Assembly (NCBI RefSeq): GCF_000379945.1
Contig: NZ_KB904151.1
Span: 1-64,000, forward strand
Source: Porphyromonas macacae DSM 20710 = JCM 13914
Lineage (GTDB): Bacteria > Bacteroidota > Bacteroidia > Bacteroidales > Porphyromonadaceae
Length of the DNA: 64,000 nt
Direction of reading: 5' to 3'
The number at the start of each line of letters is the position of its first letter. Position 1 is the first letter of the stretch. The notes beneath the pieces are model-generated. The model had not been told where the DNA came from. It made no database searches and worked only from the letters and a program-made list of their open reading frames with translations. This document shows positions 10,001 through 17,950 of the stretch, piece after piece. A program made the position numbers and the translations under genes.

Positions 10001-10511
10001 TAAATGAGATCATGTCTCCGGGCGATACCTCCAGGCTGTACTGGCCGTTTTCGTTTGTCCAAACACCTTTCTGTGTGCCTGCAATGGATACGGTTGCACC
10101 GATAATGGTTTCTCCTGTTTCGTCTCTGACTGTTCCGGTCATGGTAAAAGTACTTTTCGGGGTGCCGGTCTTGCCTGTAAAGAGGAGGATCAAATCCCTT
10201 TTTATTTCGTATTTCAACGAAGTTTGTCTGCAAAAATCATCCAATACGACACTCAAAGGTGTTTGTACATAAGAGAGCGTTACTCTTTTTTGAGCATCGA
10301 TGATTTCTTCATCGTAGACAAAGTGTGTTTTTGCTTCTTTTTGCAATTGTTCCAACGCTGTGCGGATAGGAACGTCGTTCACGTCTATTGAAACTTTCCT
10401 GTCCGATTGTGCCATAAGCAATCCAATCGAACAGAAAGCTACAATCAATGTCATAAAGGAACGAACGATGGCTCCTCTATGACCGGTTGATACATGGGTA
10501 AATTTCGTCAT
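7029..10511 (-). CDS. SusC/RagA TonB-linked outer-membrane receptor with STN signalling domain
   Basis: 1160 residues. Signal peptide (to about 35), STN domain (about 38-112, from KVSIDVNDVPIRTALEQL) that touches the anti-sigma factor FecR, a carboxypeptidase-regulatory beta-sandwich (TGTVRDETGETIIGATVSI), then plug motifs 'VVVTGYQTLSKERATGSYAV', 'YIVDGMPYQGNLDAINPTD', 'VLKDASASSIYGARAANGV' and a barrel ending in Phe (TLGLSLNF). It imports a substrate by TonB energy and, through the STN domain, should signal to the FecR protein encoded 45 bp upstream. It is a receptor of the FecR-controlled class rather than the hybrid two-component class. Confidence 0.95.
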   Translation of the reverse strand: MTKFTHVSTGHRGAIVRSFMTLIVAFCSIGLLMAQSDRKVSIDVNDVPIRTALEQLQKEAKTHFVYDEEIIDAQKRVTLSYVQTPLSVVLDDFCRQTSLKYEIKRDLILLFTGKTGTPKSTFTMTGTVRDETGETIIGATVSIAGTQKGVWTNENGQYSLEVSPGDMISFTYVGMADQVIKADRNKKTVDVQMQSSATLLKEVVVTGYQTLSKERATGSYAVISDKHTKGKLETNVLSRIEGLVAGINKSAGKDKDIVIRGITTIHGEQNPLYIVDGMPYQGNLDAINPTDVQNITVLKDASASSIYGARAANGVIVITTKRGQEGKTRVSYNGSAKFIPKPDLSYLNLMNNSELVDMQIEGFNFYHAKFDDLNERYSLNPVIALLYKHEKKELSDDELKKALAVYRGLDNRSQIEKEFARTGFVHQHNLSVSGGTQANRYIATLNYLGDYGNEKFRERSRIGFSLKDDIKFFEWLSADFGVAGSFYRNSGDNGVNSYMDLISGYPGYYMLRDEAGNPIPLRQLKSEYEIERLKSIGLKDQTFSPIRNRSEEFFRDAENYLRIQAGLKVNLAEGLNLDLKYQTENTHIKNRQIYTVNSFKVRNMINDAAQYNPQTKNLTLNVPDGGQLDETRSDFYSYTLRSQLNFNRTYGKHEIAALAGAERRLVRSTGTRSYYMGYDDNSLGIKPINPLILDPLRGTESLSGAFTWVYDTYNYLKHLEDRFVSFYANASYTFDNRYALTGSIRIDQSNLFGTDPKYQYRPLWSLGGSWRIANEEFMKEVSWINRLNMRLTSGVGGNVPKTVGPYLNIINTGYNPLVGEFGSRISYPPNAELRWEKTVSTNIGIDFDLFNSRLGGSIDYYHKNTSDLLGERNADPTLGWPTLMVNYGSMVNKGIELSLQGMPFKTRNFSWNISGMFSYNKNELTNLKGTKESVFDYTARNVQTVGRPINSLFSYRYAGLDPKDGSVLVYNRKGEKVKNVGSVEDLVYSGTRDPKYTASLKNSFGIGDFDFSFMFVYYGGHVIRDVVSDYLTGAPGTNIDRKALNHWRKPGDEKIAGVAPALNTNIYYTEMQTWYSADVHVKKADYIKLRDISLTYNLPKKLLNKLSIGNASLTCQISNIWWWAANGDIDPEAYTTIGYGRGWRTLPNPATYTLGLSLNF

Positions 10512-10556
10512 TGCTGTTTATTTATAAGTGAATAGTTTTTGCCGTATCGAATTGGG

Positions 10557-11621
10557 TTAACCTATATAAATGGTATTTCCGGATCTGATAAACCGGATAT
10601 TGGAAACTTTCCGGAACACTTCGATCGAAAGATCTAAATCTTCCTGTTTGAAAATAACGCCGGTAAATCGCTTTTTCTTCAATGATTCTTTGTTGAAAAT
10701 AAATTCCACATCATACCAGCGGGACATTTGCGCCGTAATCTCCTCAAGTGATGTGTTCTTAAACTCATAAGTACCTTTGATCCAGGAAGAAAACCGGGAG
10801 GCCTCTACTTCCCGTTTCGTTATGCTTTGGGTTTCTTTGGTTATCGTTGCCTGCTGATTGGGATGCAGGATTACGGATGATTTTGAAGTGACTACTTTTA
10901 ATTTGCCTTCGGAAAGGGTTGTATGTTCAGCTTGGCCGGGATATGCGGAAACATTGAAGCTGGTACCCAAAACTTCCACATGATGCACACCTGCATGTAC
11001 GATAAACTTCCGCTTGTTGTCTTCGGCTACATCGAAGAAGGCTTCGCCTTCCAAATAGACTTCCCGTATATCTTTGGCAAAATAAGAAGGGTAGCACAAC
11101 TTGCTGTCCGAATTCATCCAAATTTTGGTGCCGTCGGAAAGTTCCAGCAGATATTCGCTCCCTCTCGGTACGTGCAGAGTGTTGTTTTGGGGAGGAACTC
11201 CCTCTTCCTGCTTTGTATTTTTGTATGTTAAGGATTGATTGGCTTTGTTGCTGATGATAATTTCTTCTCCGTTTTCTATGTTCCCATTTGTGGCGGACAA
11301 GTTAACCTGCTGCCCATTACCGAGTGTCAGCGTTACTTCCTGTTGCAATGGCCGTTCCGTTTTTACGGCAGACGCCATTTTCGAAATCTTTTCCGTGGGT
11401 TTGGATAGAAAAACGGTATTCAGTCCGATTGCAAAAACGATAACGGCAGCAGCTGTGGAGATGCTGTACAGGCCGATACGCATCGTTTGTCGCCGTTTTA
11501 TTCTCTTTTCTAACTTCCCCCACGCCTTTTCGTGGTTATAGTTCTGTTCGAACTCCTCCTGTCTTTCGGCAAGATAACGCTCGAAATACTTTTTTTTGTT
11601 TTCTTGATTTTTCTGGCTCAT
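10557..11621 (-). CDS. FecR-family anti-sigma factor/regulator
   Basis: 354 residues: N-terminal cytoplasmic helix region (to about 45), a single membrane span (about 49-71, MRIGLYSISTAAAVIVFAIG), then periplasmic FecR domain (NTLHVPRGSEYLLELSDGTK ... EVYLEGEAFFDVAED ... GTSFNVSAYPG) and a C-terminal DUF4974 domain (GTYEFKNTSLEEITAQMSRW). It should transmit the substrate-bound state of the STN receptor to an ECF sigma factor. Unusually, no sigma-70 gene lies upstream: the next 310 bp and the plus-strand gene beyond contain none. It therefore works with a distant sigma factor or is a remnant of a larger locus. Confidence 0.92.
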   Translation of the reverse strand: MSQKNQENKKKYFERYLAERQEEFEQNYNHEKAWGKLEKRIKRRQTMRIGLYSISTAAAVIVFAIGLNTVFLSKPTEKISKMASAVKTERPLQQEVTLTLGNGQQVNLSATNGNIENGEEIIISNKANQSLTYKNTKQEEGVPPQNNTLHVPRGSEYLLELSDGTKIWMNSDSKLCYPSYFAKDIREVYLEGEAFFDVAEDNKRKFIVHAGVHHVEVLGTSFNVSAYPGQAEHTTLSEGKLKVVTSKSSVILHPNQQATITKETQSITKREVEASRFSSWIKGTYEFKNTSLEEITAQMSRWYDVEFIFNKESLKKKRFTGVIFKQEDLDLSIEVFRKVSNIRFIRSGNTIYIG

Positions 11622-11747
11622 TACAAATAATATCTTCTTTATTTTAGTAAGAGACGTTTTTCAAGAAAACGGGTGACAAAAAATGGAGAAAAATTACGAA
11701 AACCTTCGCTTGACAATGCTATGGGATGGAAAATGGCATTAAAAACC

Positions 11748-11778
11748 TTTGTCTGTATAAGAAAGTTCTTTAACTTTG
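11748..11778 (+). promoter_or_regulatory. Bacteroidetes-type promoter for the BACON/LRR gene
   Basis: TTTG (11748-11751), a 19-nt spacer, then TAACTTTG (11771-11778): a very good match to the -33/-7 consensus. Transcription would start near 11785. Confidence 0.65.
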
Positions 11779-11784
11779 ATGATA

Positions 11785-11931
11785 GAATATATGAATTGCC
11801 GAAAAACATTACTAATTTATTAAAATCGTTTAATTATCGGCAACACAAAAAAGCATTTAGATTTTTTGATAAAATAGATTTCGAACCATATTTATTAGAA
11901 AAACCAAATAGAAATAAAAATATCAGATATT
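11785..11931 (+). other. Untranslated leader (about 147 nt) and rest of the fecR/BACON gap
   Basis: From the predicted start near 11785 to the ATG at 11932 the sequence is AT-rich and holds no convincing gene, terminator or known riboswitch. The remaining gap, 11622-11747, has no other recognised element. Confidence 0.4.
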
Positions 11932-13340
11932 ATGATTTGTATGCGTTGTAATTCTAATACCCAAACAGTGAATGTGTTCGGATTATTTGTTATTCTTCTT
12001 ACTATGATCTCGTGTACGAGTGTGAAAGAAGATCCGATCTCAATGACTTTATCTGAGACAAAACTCACTTATGCAAAAGACGGCGGTTCTAAAATCGTAA
12101 ATGTACTTGGCAATGCTGAAGGAGAGATTACCTGGAGTGAACTGCCCGGTGGTATTGAAATTGTAAAGGATGGTAATGACTTAACAATTACCGCTGCTTC
12201 CAATCCTACTCCTTATGAGTGGGAAAAAGAGATATTCATCATCAGAGGTGGCATTTCAGTTCCTTTACTCATTAAAAAAAAGGCCGGAGATGTGCATATC
12301 GATACTGACGAAAAAGAGTTGGAACTGAGCAACAGAGCCGGAAGCAAGTACTCGATCCCGATAAAAACCAATGCAAAAGAAATCACGATTAAAGAGAAAG
12401 TATCCTGGGTTGAGGCTTCTTTAAGCAAAGACAATATACTCTTTATTACCTCAACGGATAATCCAAGTAAGGAAGAACGTAGTGGGAAGATTGTGCTAAT
12501 GGCAGAAGGAAAAGATTTTGAGATATCGATAACGCAACTTGGCGTTCCGTACATCGAGCTGTCTGTGTCTGAAATCACTTTCCCGATGGAAGGCGGAGAA
12601 AAGAAGATAAGGTTTAAGATGAACAGGTCTATGGAAGCGCTGGAAGGTACAATAAGAAAAAATGATGAAATTTCTGTCCACGTCTCTTTTAAGGAAAGTA
12701 CCATAATAGTAAAAACAGCCAGAACATTCAGGAAGAAAGAGATGATTTGGGACATCCCGATCGGCTTTGTGGATGAATATGGGGAGACTAAAAATCAGAT
12801 ACTTAGAGTTAAGCAAGCTCCTGACACAAGGGAAGAAGATCTCAAGAAAATACTTGAAGAATTCTATTATGCCATGGATGGCAAACACTGGAAAAACAAT
12901 ACTAACTGGCTATCAAATAAATCTCCTGATGAATGGTATGGCATTATCTACGATGACTGGAATGAATTGTCAGTATAAATCTGCAGGACAATGGCCTCAA
13001 AGGCACTATACCGGCTTCATTTTATGAATTAAAGTCTATCTCCAGAATTAACTTGGCAAAGAATGATATACGAAGCGACTTATCTCCAAATCTTGCAAAA
13101 CTGACTTCACTGACCTCACTTCAATTAAATGACAATAATATTACAGGGGTGATTCCCAAAGAGTTAGAACCTTTAGTAGACAGGGGAGTCTTTTTGATCT
13201 TAAGAGGTAATAAGCTTCATGGCGAATTGCCACCGGCAATACTGAAAAAGGCGGAAGGAAACAGGCAGGTATGGTTGAAATTCCTTTGTCCTCAACAAGA
13301 AGGCTATGGATTTAGCAACTTCGGTCCTGATGAGTTTTGA
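11932..13340 (+). pseudogene. BACON-domain plus leucine-rich-repeat lipoprotein, broken by a frameshift
   Basis: Frame 1 (11932-12978) has a lipoprotein signal (lipobox TMISC) and three immunoglobulin-like BACON-type segments (about 36-115, 120-205 and 208-295), then 'EEFYYAMDGKHWKNNTNWLS', the usual lead-in to LRR repeats ('DG..W..NTNWLS...EWYG'). It stops at 12976-12978. The LRR continues without pause in the frame one base back: VSINLQDNGLKGTIPASF, then repeats to 13340, ending QQEGYGFSNFGPDEF. A one-base indel between about 12951 and 12975 explains this. No homopolymer or slippery heptamer is present, so programmed shifting is unlikely. A sequencing error is possible. The intact form would be a surface protein of roughly 465 residues. 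Confidence 0.8.
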
Positions 13341-13402
13341 GCATTTGTATTTCCTGTCTTAAACAAGCATTAACGGTTTAGACGGTATTGCTTTTTTGAA
13401 GA

Positions 13403-13524
13403 CGGTGGGTCAGAATGCTTAAAGTACTGTGTTGCTTGCGACATTCGGTTTCGGTTACGTATTTTTCAGTACGGTCCCTTGAGCTTCAGTCTTAGCGCCT
13501 TGTACTTTACGCATTCTGACTTAC
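13403..13524. repeat. Second repeat type, copy 2, with terminal inverted repeats
   Basis: GTCAGAATGCTTAAAGTAC (13409-13427) and GTACTTTACGCATTCTGAC (13502-13520) are inverted repeats matching at 18 of 19 positions. The interior matches copy 1 at 4031-4150. Next to it, GGAGCTGTGTCAAAAC (13530-13545) resembles the hairpin cores at 241 and 4155. No coding capacity. It lies in the 550-bp gap 13341-13889. Confidence 0.7.
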
Positions 13525-13580
13525 CCAAAGGAGCTGTGTCAAAACTCCATTCTCCCTAAATCAACTATCATTTGTAAAGA

Positions 13581-13627
13581 ACAATCGCTATCAAAGAGCT
13601 AAAAACTCAATGATAGCGATTGTTTTA
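13581..13627 (+). terminator. Intrinsic terminator
   Basis: A perfect 13-bp stem, ACAATCGCTATCA (13581-13593) with TGATAGCGATTGT (13611-13623), followed by a T-rich tract (TTTATT). It would end plus-strand transcription coming from the BACON/LRR gene 240 bp upstream. Confidence 0.7.
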
Positions 13628-13686
13628 TTGGGTTAGAAAGGGCGGTAACTATGGATATGAAAGGAGATTTCTCCCAATTCCATGTT

Positions 13687-13866
13687 TTAACACACCCCTA
13701 TTTGTAAACGTTGATTTTCTTTCTGCCGGTGTATCTCTTTCAGTATTTGAGCATACTGCATCTTAAGCAAACATTGCAGGATTTTGGATGAAGCTTTTTG
13801 TATAATCTCTACCTGGTAATAAAAACGTTTGTAATGGGGTTGTATTTGAGAAATGGCAGGTATCTT
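13687..13866 (-). other. Possible coding remnant without a start codon (59 codons)
   Basis: Downstream of nfo on the same strand a stop-to-stop frame of 59 residues reads 'KIPAISQIQPHYKRFYYQV ... LLKMQYAQILKEIHRQKEN ...' and ends GVC. The composition is helical, charged and protein-like, and resembles the C-terminal end of a longer protein. There is no ATG before residue 36, and I do not recognise the family. It could be a decayed gene end or chance. Confidence 0.25.
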
Positions 13867-13889
13867 TCAGTGCCGTTTTACATCCCGGT

Positions 13890-14735
13890 TTACTTCTGTA
13901 AGGCATAGAGCAAAGCGATTTCTTCAGCCCAGAGCGACTCGTCCGGTGTTTCCAGAATGATGGGAATATCATCCAGATGCGGGTCATTCATGATCAGGCT
14001 GAACAGCTCCATACCCATTACGCCTTTACCCACGCTGTCGTGCCGGTCTACGCGCGAACTCAACTCTTTCTTCGAGTCGTTCAGATGGATACCGCGCAGG
14101 TACTTGTAGCCCACGATGCGGTCGAACTCCGCCCACGTCTGTCTGTATGCAGGCTCCGTCCGTATGTCGTATCCTGCTGCCAGTGTATGTGCAGTGTCGA
14201 TACACACGCCTATACGGCTTTTATCCTCTACCTTATCTATCAGGTAAGCCAAATGTTCGAACTTATATCCCAGATTGCTGCCTTGCCCTGCAGTGTTTTC
14301 GATTACGGCCGTTACCCCTGAGGTTTCGTTCAGTGCACGATTGATTCCATCTGCTATGAGATTCAGACATTCTTCATCGCTAATCTGTTTCAGATGGCTG
14401 CCCGGGTGAAAGTTGAGCAAAGTCAAACCCAGCTGTTCGCACCGCTGCATTTCGTCAAGAAACGCCATGAAGCTTTTTTCCCGTGCATCGGGATCGGGGT
14501 TTCCCATATTGATCAGATAACTGTCATGCGGTAAGATGTGCGCAGGAGCATATCCGAATTCCGCTATACGGGCTTTGAACAAGTCGATGCTTTCCTGTTT
14601 TAACGGTGGCGGGGTCCACTGTCTCTGATTGCGTGTAAAGAGGGCAAAGGCTTTTGCCCCGATAGCCCGGGCATTTTCCGGAGCATTTTCTACTCCTCCC
14701 GAACTGCTGACATGTGCGCCTACATATTTAGCCAT
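13890..14735 (-). CDS. nfo: Deoxyribonuclease IV (AP endonuclease IV)
   Basis: 281 residues, the normal size of endonuclease IV. It cleaves DNA 5' of abasic sites in base-excision repair using three zinc ions in a TIM barrel. Metal-binding motifs are visible in order: '[14 protein letters not shown]', '[10 protein letters not shown]', '[14 protein letters not shown]', '[15 protein letters not shown]', '[20 protein letters not shown]' and 'PIILETPD'. The start at 14735 gives the family N-terminus ([14 protein letters not shown]). It is transcribed divergently from the small membrane gene at 14785. Confidence 0.97.
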   Translation of the reverse strand: MAKYVGAHVSSSGGVENAPENARAIGAKAFALFTRNQRQWTPPPLKQESIDLFKARIAEFGYAPAHILPHDSYLINMGNPDPDAREKSFMAFLDEMQRCEQLGLTLLNFHPGSHLKQISDEECLNLIADGINRALNETSGVTAVIENTAGQGSNLGYKFEHLAYLIDKVEDKSRIGVCIDTAHTLAAGYDIRTEPAYRQTWAEFDRIVGYKYLRGIHLNDSKKELSSRVDRHDSVGKGVMGMELFSLIMNDPHLDDIPIILETPDESLWAEEIALLYALQK

Positions 14736-14757
14736 AATGATTCCTTCAAATTCTTAT

Positions 14758-14765
14758 TATCTTTG
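14758..14765 (+). promoter_or_regulatory. Candidate -7 box for the 14785-16060 unit
   Basis: TATCTTTG is an exact TAnnTTTG match lying 20 bp before the ATG at 14785. No clear -33 element is visible, as that position overlaps the start of nfo. Confidence 0.35.
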
Positions 14766-14784
14766 AAACTATATAGATAATCAA

Positions 14785-15060
14785 ATGTTCAATGTACAAA
14801 AAAGTGCGATGACACGAAAGAACTATATATTTCTTGCTGCTCTTCTTGTTTATATCATCACCATGGCTGTGCTGGGTTATCCCCGTGAACGTTATACGTC
14901 AGACGGCACCGACAGGATGACAAGCTATGCCATCTCTTTGGGGTTATCCCTGATTGTACTGGTTATGCTGGCTCTGGTTATTGTCAGGAGAAATAAATTG
15001 CGTCGCCGGAGAGAAAACGAATTTGAAGAGGAGAATAGAAAAAGAGACCGAAACCATTAA
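14785..15060 (+). CDS. Small two-span membrane protein, unknown function
   Basis: 91 residues (or 83 from the second ATG at 14809, which starts MTRKNYIFLAALLVY). Two hydrophobic spans, about 13-32 and 46-67, are separated by a short polar loop with YPRERYTSDGTD; the C-terminus is strongly charged (RRNKLRRRRENEFEEENRKR), so both ends should face the cytoplasm. No known family recognised. It precedes manA by 13 bp and is likely co-transcribed with it. Confidence 0.6.
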   Translation: MFNVQKSAMTRKNYIFLAALLVYIITMAVLGYPRERYTSDGTDRMTSYAISLGLSLIVLVMLALVIVRRNKLRRRRENEFEEENRKRDRNH

Positions 15061-15073
15061 CATAGAATTAACA

Positions 15074-16060
15074 ATGAATACACCTTTGTATCCCCTTACA
15101 TTCCGTCCGTTACTGAAAAGCGTAATCTGGGGTGGGGCGGAAATTCGACCTTTTAAGGGGTTGGAACCCAATGCCGAGAAGATCGGTGAAAGCTGGGAAG
15201 TATCCCATGTGCCGGGTTATTTCAGCATTGTGGAAAACGGAGCTTTGGCCGGTAAGTCTTTGGATGAACTTATTGCAGAATATGGCGACCGGCTGGTCGG
15301 TAAACCGGTTCGAGAGAAGTTCGGAGAACGTTTCCCTTTGCTGATTAAGTTTATCGATGCACGGGATGATTTGAGTATTCAGGTACATCCAGATGATACC
15401 TTGGCCAAAGAGCGCCACAACTCTTTCGGGAAAACCGAAATGTGGTATGTGATCAAAGCTAAGGGAAATGCACATCTTTATAGCGGTTTTGCCCGTCAGA
15501 GTTCGCCGGAAGACTACAAAAAGCGGATAGCCGACGACACTTTTACGGATACGCTGGCCAAATACGAAGTCAAGGCCGGTGATGTTTTTTTCTTGCCGGC
15601 AGGGCGTGTGCATGCCATCGGTGCCGGGTGTTTCATTGCCGAAATTCAGCAGACGAGCGATATTACTTATCGTATCTACGATTATAACCGTCGCGATGCC
15701 GCAGGAAATACGCGTCAATTACATACCGACGAAGCAGCTGAAGCTATTGATTATACCGTGCATGAGGACTATCGTACCCATTACGAACCGGAAATAAATA
15801 CAGCTGTAGAACTGGTCGAATGCCCGTATTTCCATACCAATTTGTTGGATTTGGATAAGACCATCGCCCGGGACCACTCCGGTCTGGACAGTTTTGTTAT
15901 TTATATCTGTATGGAAGGAACCCTCGAACTTGCCATGGAGGGAGCTGATCCCGTGGAACTTCATCAGGGGCAAAGCGTACTTCTTCCGGCCACAACGAAG
16001 CATATAGCCTTGACACCGGCCCCGAAATGCAAGTTGCTGGAAACTTATATTCCTGTTTAG
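15074..16060 (+). CDS. manA: Mannose-6-phosphate isomerase, class I
   Basis: 328 residues. Interconverts mannose-6-phosphate and fructose-6-phosphate with a bound zinc. Cupin metal-site motifs seen: 'DDLSIQVHPDD', 'GKTEMWYVI' and 'PAGRVHAIGAGC' followed by 'EIQQTSDITYRIYDYNR'. The chosen ATG gives MNTPLYPLTFRPLLKSVIWGG, the usual short-form N-terminus; the frame is open 40 codons upstream but overlaps the previous gene. It can link mannose catabolism (see the GH130 gene at 22091) with glycolysis and GDP-sugar synthesis. Confidence 0.95.
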   Translation: MNTPLYPLTFRPLLKSVIWGGAEIRPFKGLEPNAEKIGESWEVSHVPGYFSIVENGALAGKSLDELIAEYGDRLVGKPVREKFGERFPLLIKFIDARDDLSIQVHPDDTLAKERHNSFGKTEMWYVIKAKGNAHLYSGFARQSSPEDYKKRIADDTFTDTLAKYEVKAGDVFFLPAGRVHAIGAGCFIAEIQQTSDITYRIYDYNRRDAAGNTRQLHTDEAAEAIDYTVHEDYRTHYEPEINTAVELVECPYFHTNLLDLDKTIARDHSGLDSFVIYICMEGTLELAMEGADPVELHQGQSVLLPATTKHIALTPAPKCKLLETYIPV

Positions 16061-16283
16061 TTCTTTTTGTTTAGAATTAAACCGAATGTTTTCTCTGCCG
16101 TATGTATGCTGTGCCGGGAAAATGTTTTTGAGAGAGTGACGGAAGAAATTTCTGTGAGATTGCAGATACCGTATCTTTTTCGATATTGTTTTATCTTAGT
16201 CGGGAAGGATTTTTAGGCGGTATTTTTCGTTGTGTGAAAAAACGGACTGAATGAAGAGTTTTTTTCTTTGAGAAAGAACAAAA

Positions 16284-16315
16284 TTGCTCATTTATGCCCA
16301 AAATGTGTAAATTTA
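16284..16315 (+). promoter_or_regulatory. Candidate promoter of the serine palmitoyltransferase gene
   Basis: TTG (16284-16286), 21-nt spacer, TAAATTTA (16308-16315), a partial -7 match. The rest of the 310-bp gap 16061-16370 shows no other recognised element. Confidence 0.3.
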
Positions 16316-16370
16316 CACCCTCAATTGCAACGAGTTTGTGCAATAATGAGTTTCAAATAACGATTGATTG

Positions 16371-17558
16371 ATGAAGCAATTGCAAAAAAAGTTGGCGCGC
16401 TATACTGCGCCACAAGAAGCTCAAGATGCAGGTATTTATCCTTATTTCAGATGCATCGAGAGTGAACAGGACACGGAGGTGGTTATTAGTGGTCGTAAGG
16501 TTTTGATGTTCGGCTCGAATGCCTATCTCGGTCTTACCAATCACCCAAAAGTAATTGAAGCTGCAGTTCAAGCTACCAAAAAATATGGCACCGGTTGCGG
16601 TGGCAGCCGCTTTTTGAACGGTACATTGGATACCCACATGCAGCTTGAGGAGCGTTTGGCAAAATTTGTCGGGAAAGAGGAGGCAATTGTTTTTTCTACC
16701 GGTTTCCAAGTCAACTTAGGTGTGGTTTCCTGTCTGACAGGGCGCGAAGATTATATTATTTGGGATGAACTCAATCATGCCTCTATCATCGATGGGATGC
16801 GCTTGTCTGTGAGTAATAAGCTCAAATTCAAGCATAACGATATGCAGGCCTTGGAGCGCAGGCTGCAGCAGTGCGATCAGAATAAGATCAAACTGATTGT
16901 GGTGGATGGCGTATTCAGTATGGAAGGCGATCTTTGCAACTTACCCGAAATAGTTGCTTTGGCGGATTATTACAATGCTTCTATCATGGTGGATGAAGCG
17001 CATGGTATCGGTATTATGGGAGACCATGGACGAGGGGTTTGCAATCACTTCGGACTTACCGATCAGGTAGATCTGATTATGGGTACGTTCAGTAAATCGC
17101 TGGCTTCACTGGGAGGCTTTGTTGCCGCGGATAAAGAGACGATAAACTACCTCCGCCACCATGCACGCAGCTATATTTTCAGTGCCAGTTGTACCCCTGC
17201 CAGCACCGCAGCAGCCGATGCGGCCCTAACCATTATGCTGAACGAGCCTGAAAGACTTGAAAGTTTGGGTAAGAAGACCGAATACTGTTTGAATGTTTTG
17301 CGTAATTTAGGTTTCGAGATCGGCAACACTTCGACACCTATCATACCTCTTTTTATTCGTGATAACGATCTGACATTCCAGATTACGCACGATCTTTTTG
17401 AAGAGGGTTTATTCGTAAATCCTGTGGTGGCACCGGCCGTAGCGCCGGGAAGCACACTGATACGTTTCTCTTTGATGGCTACGCATACTTATAAGCAGCT
17501 GGATTATGGTATCGATAAGCTTGCCAAGGTTTTCCGTAAATACAATTTGATCCCATAA
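16371..17558 (+). CDS. spt: Serine palmitoyltransferase (sphingolipid synthesis)
   Basis: 395 residues, an alpha-oxoamine synthase of fold-type I using PLP. It condenses serine with a long-chain acyl-CoA to 3-ketosphinganine, the first step of Bacteroidetes sphingolipids. Motifs: 'GSNAYLGLTNHPKVIEAA', 'YGTGCGGSRFLNGTLDTH', 'NHASIIDGMRLS', 'VDEAHGIGIMGDHGRG' and the PLP lysine in GTFSKSLASLGGF (Lys242). The related enzymes KBL and BioF share this fold; the GTGCGGSRFLNGTLDTH and IMGTFSKSLASLGG pattern and lone context favour SPT. The ATG at 16371 is preferred over an in-frame TTG one codon earlier. Confidence 0.88.
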   Translation: MKQLQKKLARYTAPQEAQDAGIYPYFRCIESEQDTEVVISGRKVLMFGSNAYLGLTNHPKVIEAAVQATKKYGTGCGGSRFLNGTLDTHMQLEERLAKFVGKEEAIVFSTGFQVNLGVVSCLTGREDYIIWDELNHASIIDGMRLSVSNKLKFKHNDMQALERRLQQCDQNKIKLIVVDGVFSMEGDLCNLPEIVALADYYNASIMVDEAHGIGIMGDHGRGVCNHFGLTDQVDLIMGTFSKSLASLGGFVAADKETINYLRHHARSYIFSASCTPASTAAADAALTIMLNEPERLESLGKKTEYCLNVLRNLGFEIGNTSTPIIPLFIRDNDLTFQITHDLFEEGLFVNPVVAPAVAPGSTLIRFSLMATHTYKQLDYGIDKLAKVFRKYNLIP

Positions 17559-17811
17559 CCCTTTGGGGAAGAAAAACCGGCAAAAGAGAATTTTAATAAT
17601 ATGGTGTGCTCAATGTCGTTCGGTGTTTGCCGGATGATATCGGGCATACGTTTTTTAAGGGATCCGGTTTCAACTCTGCACATAATTGTTTCCTTTCTCT
17701 TCAGATAACTTTGATGGGTGTGTTTACAGTGGCAGCAGTAAAAAAGGATGTTTTTCTTATCCTCCTGTGATACAAAGAATTGGGTGGGTTTGAATGCTAT
17801 TTGGATGAGGT

Positions 17812-17842
17812 AATTGGTCAGATTGCCTGCATTCGTTATCTT
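17812..17842 (+). promoter_or_regulatory. Bacteroidetes-type promoter for panD-ffh
   Basis: TTGG (17812-17815), 19-nt spacer, TATCTTTG (17835-17842, exact -7 consensus). Start of RNA near 17849, about 100 nt before the panD ATG. The preceding stretch 17559-17811 shows nothing else I can identify. Confidence 0.55.
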
Positions 17843-17950
17843 TGCCGTCGGAAAAGCAAAAGTCTTTAGACAAATACCATATATTAATATAGTGTGTTGT
17901 GTTTTTAGTGTTTTGCATTCCTTTTGCAGATGCTTGATTTAATAAAGAAG

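Noticed and set aside
11673-11951. 92-codon plus-strand frame (AT-rich) upstream of the BACON gene
   Set aside because: It spans a perfect promoter (11748-11778), has low-complexity composition and no known motif; more likely leader sequence.
12951-12980. Programmed frameshift joining the BACON and LRR parts
   Set aside because: No slippery heptamer, homopolymer or downstream pseudoknot was seen; an indel is simpler.
13763-13987. 74-codon minus-strand frame at the end of nfo
   Set aside because: Out-of-frame overlap with the conserved nfo C-terminus.
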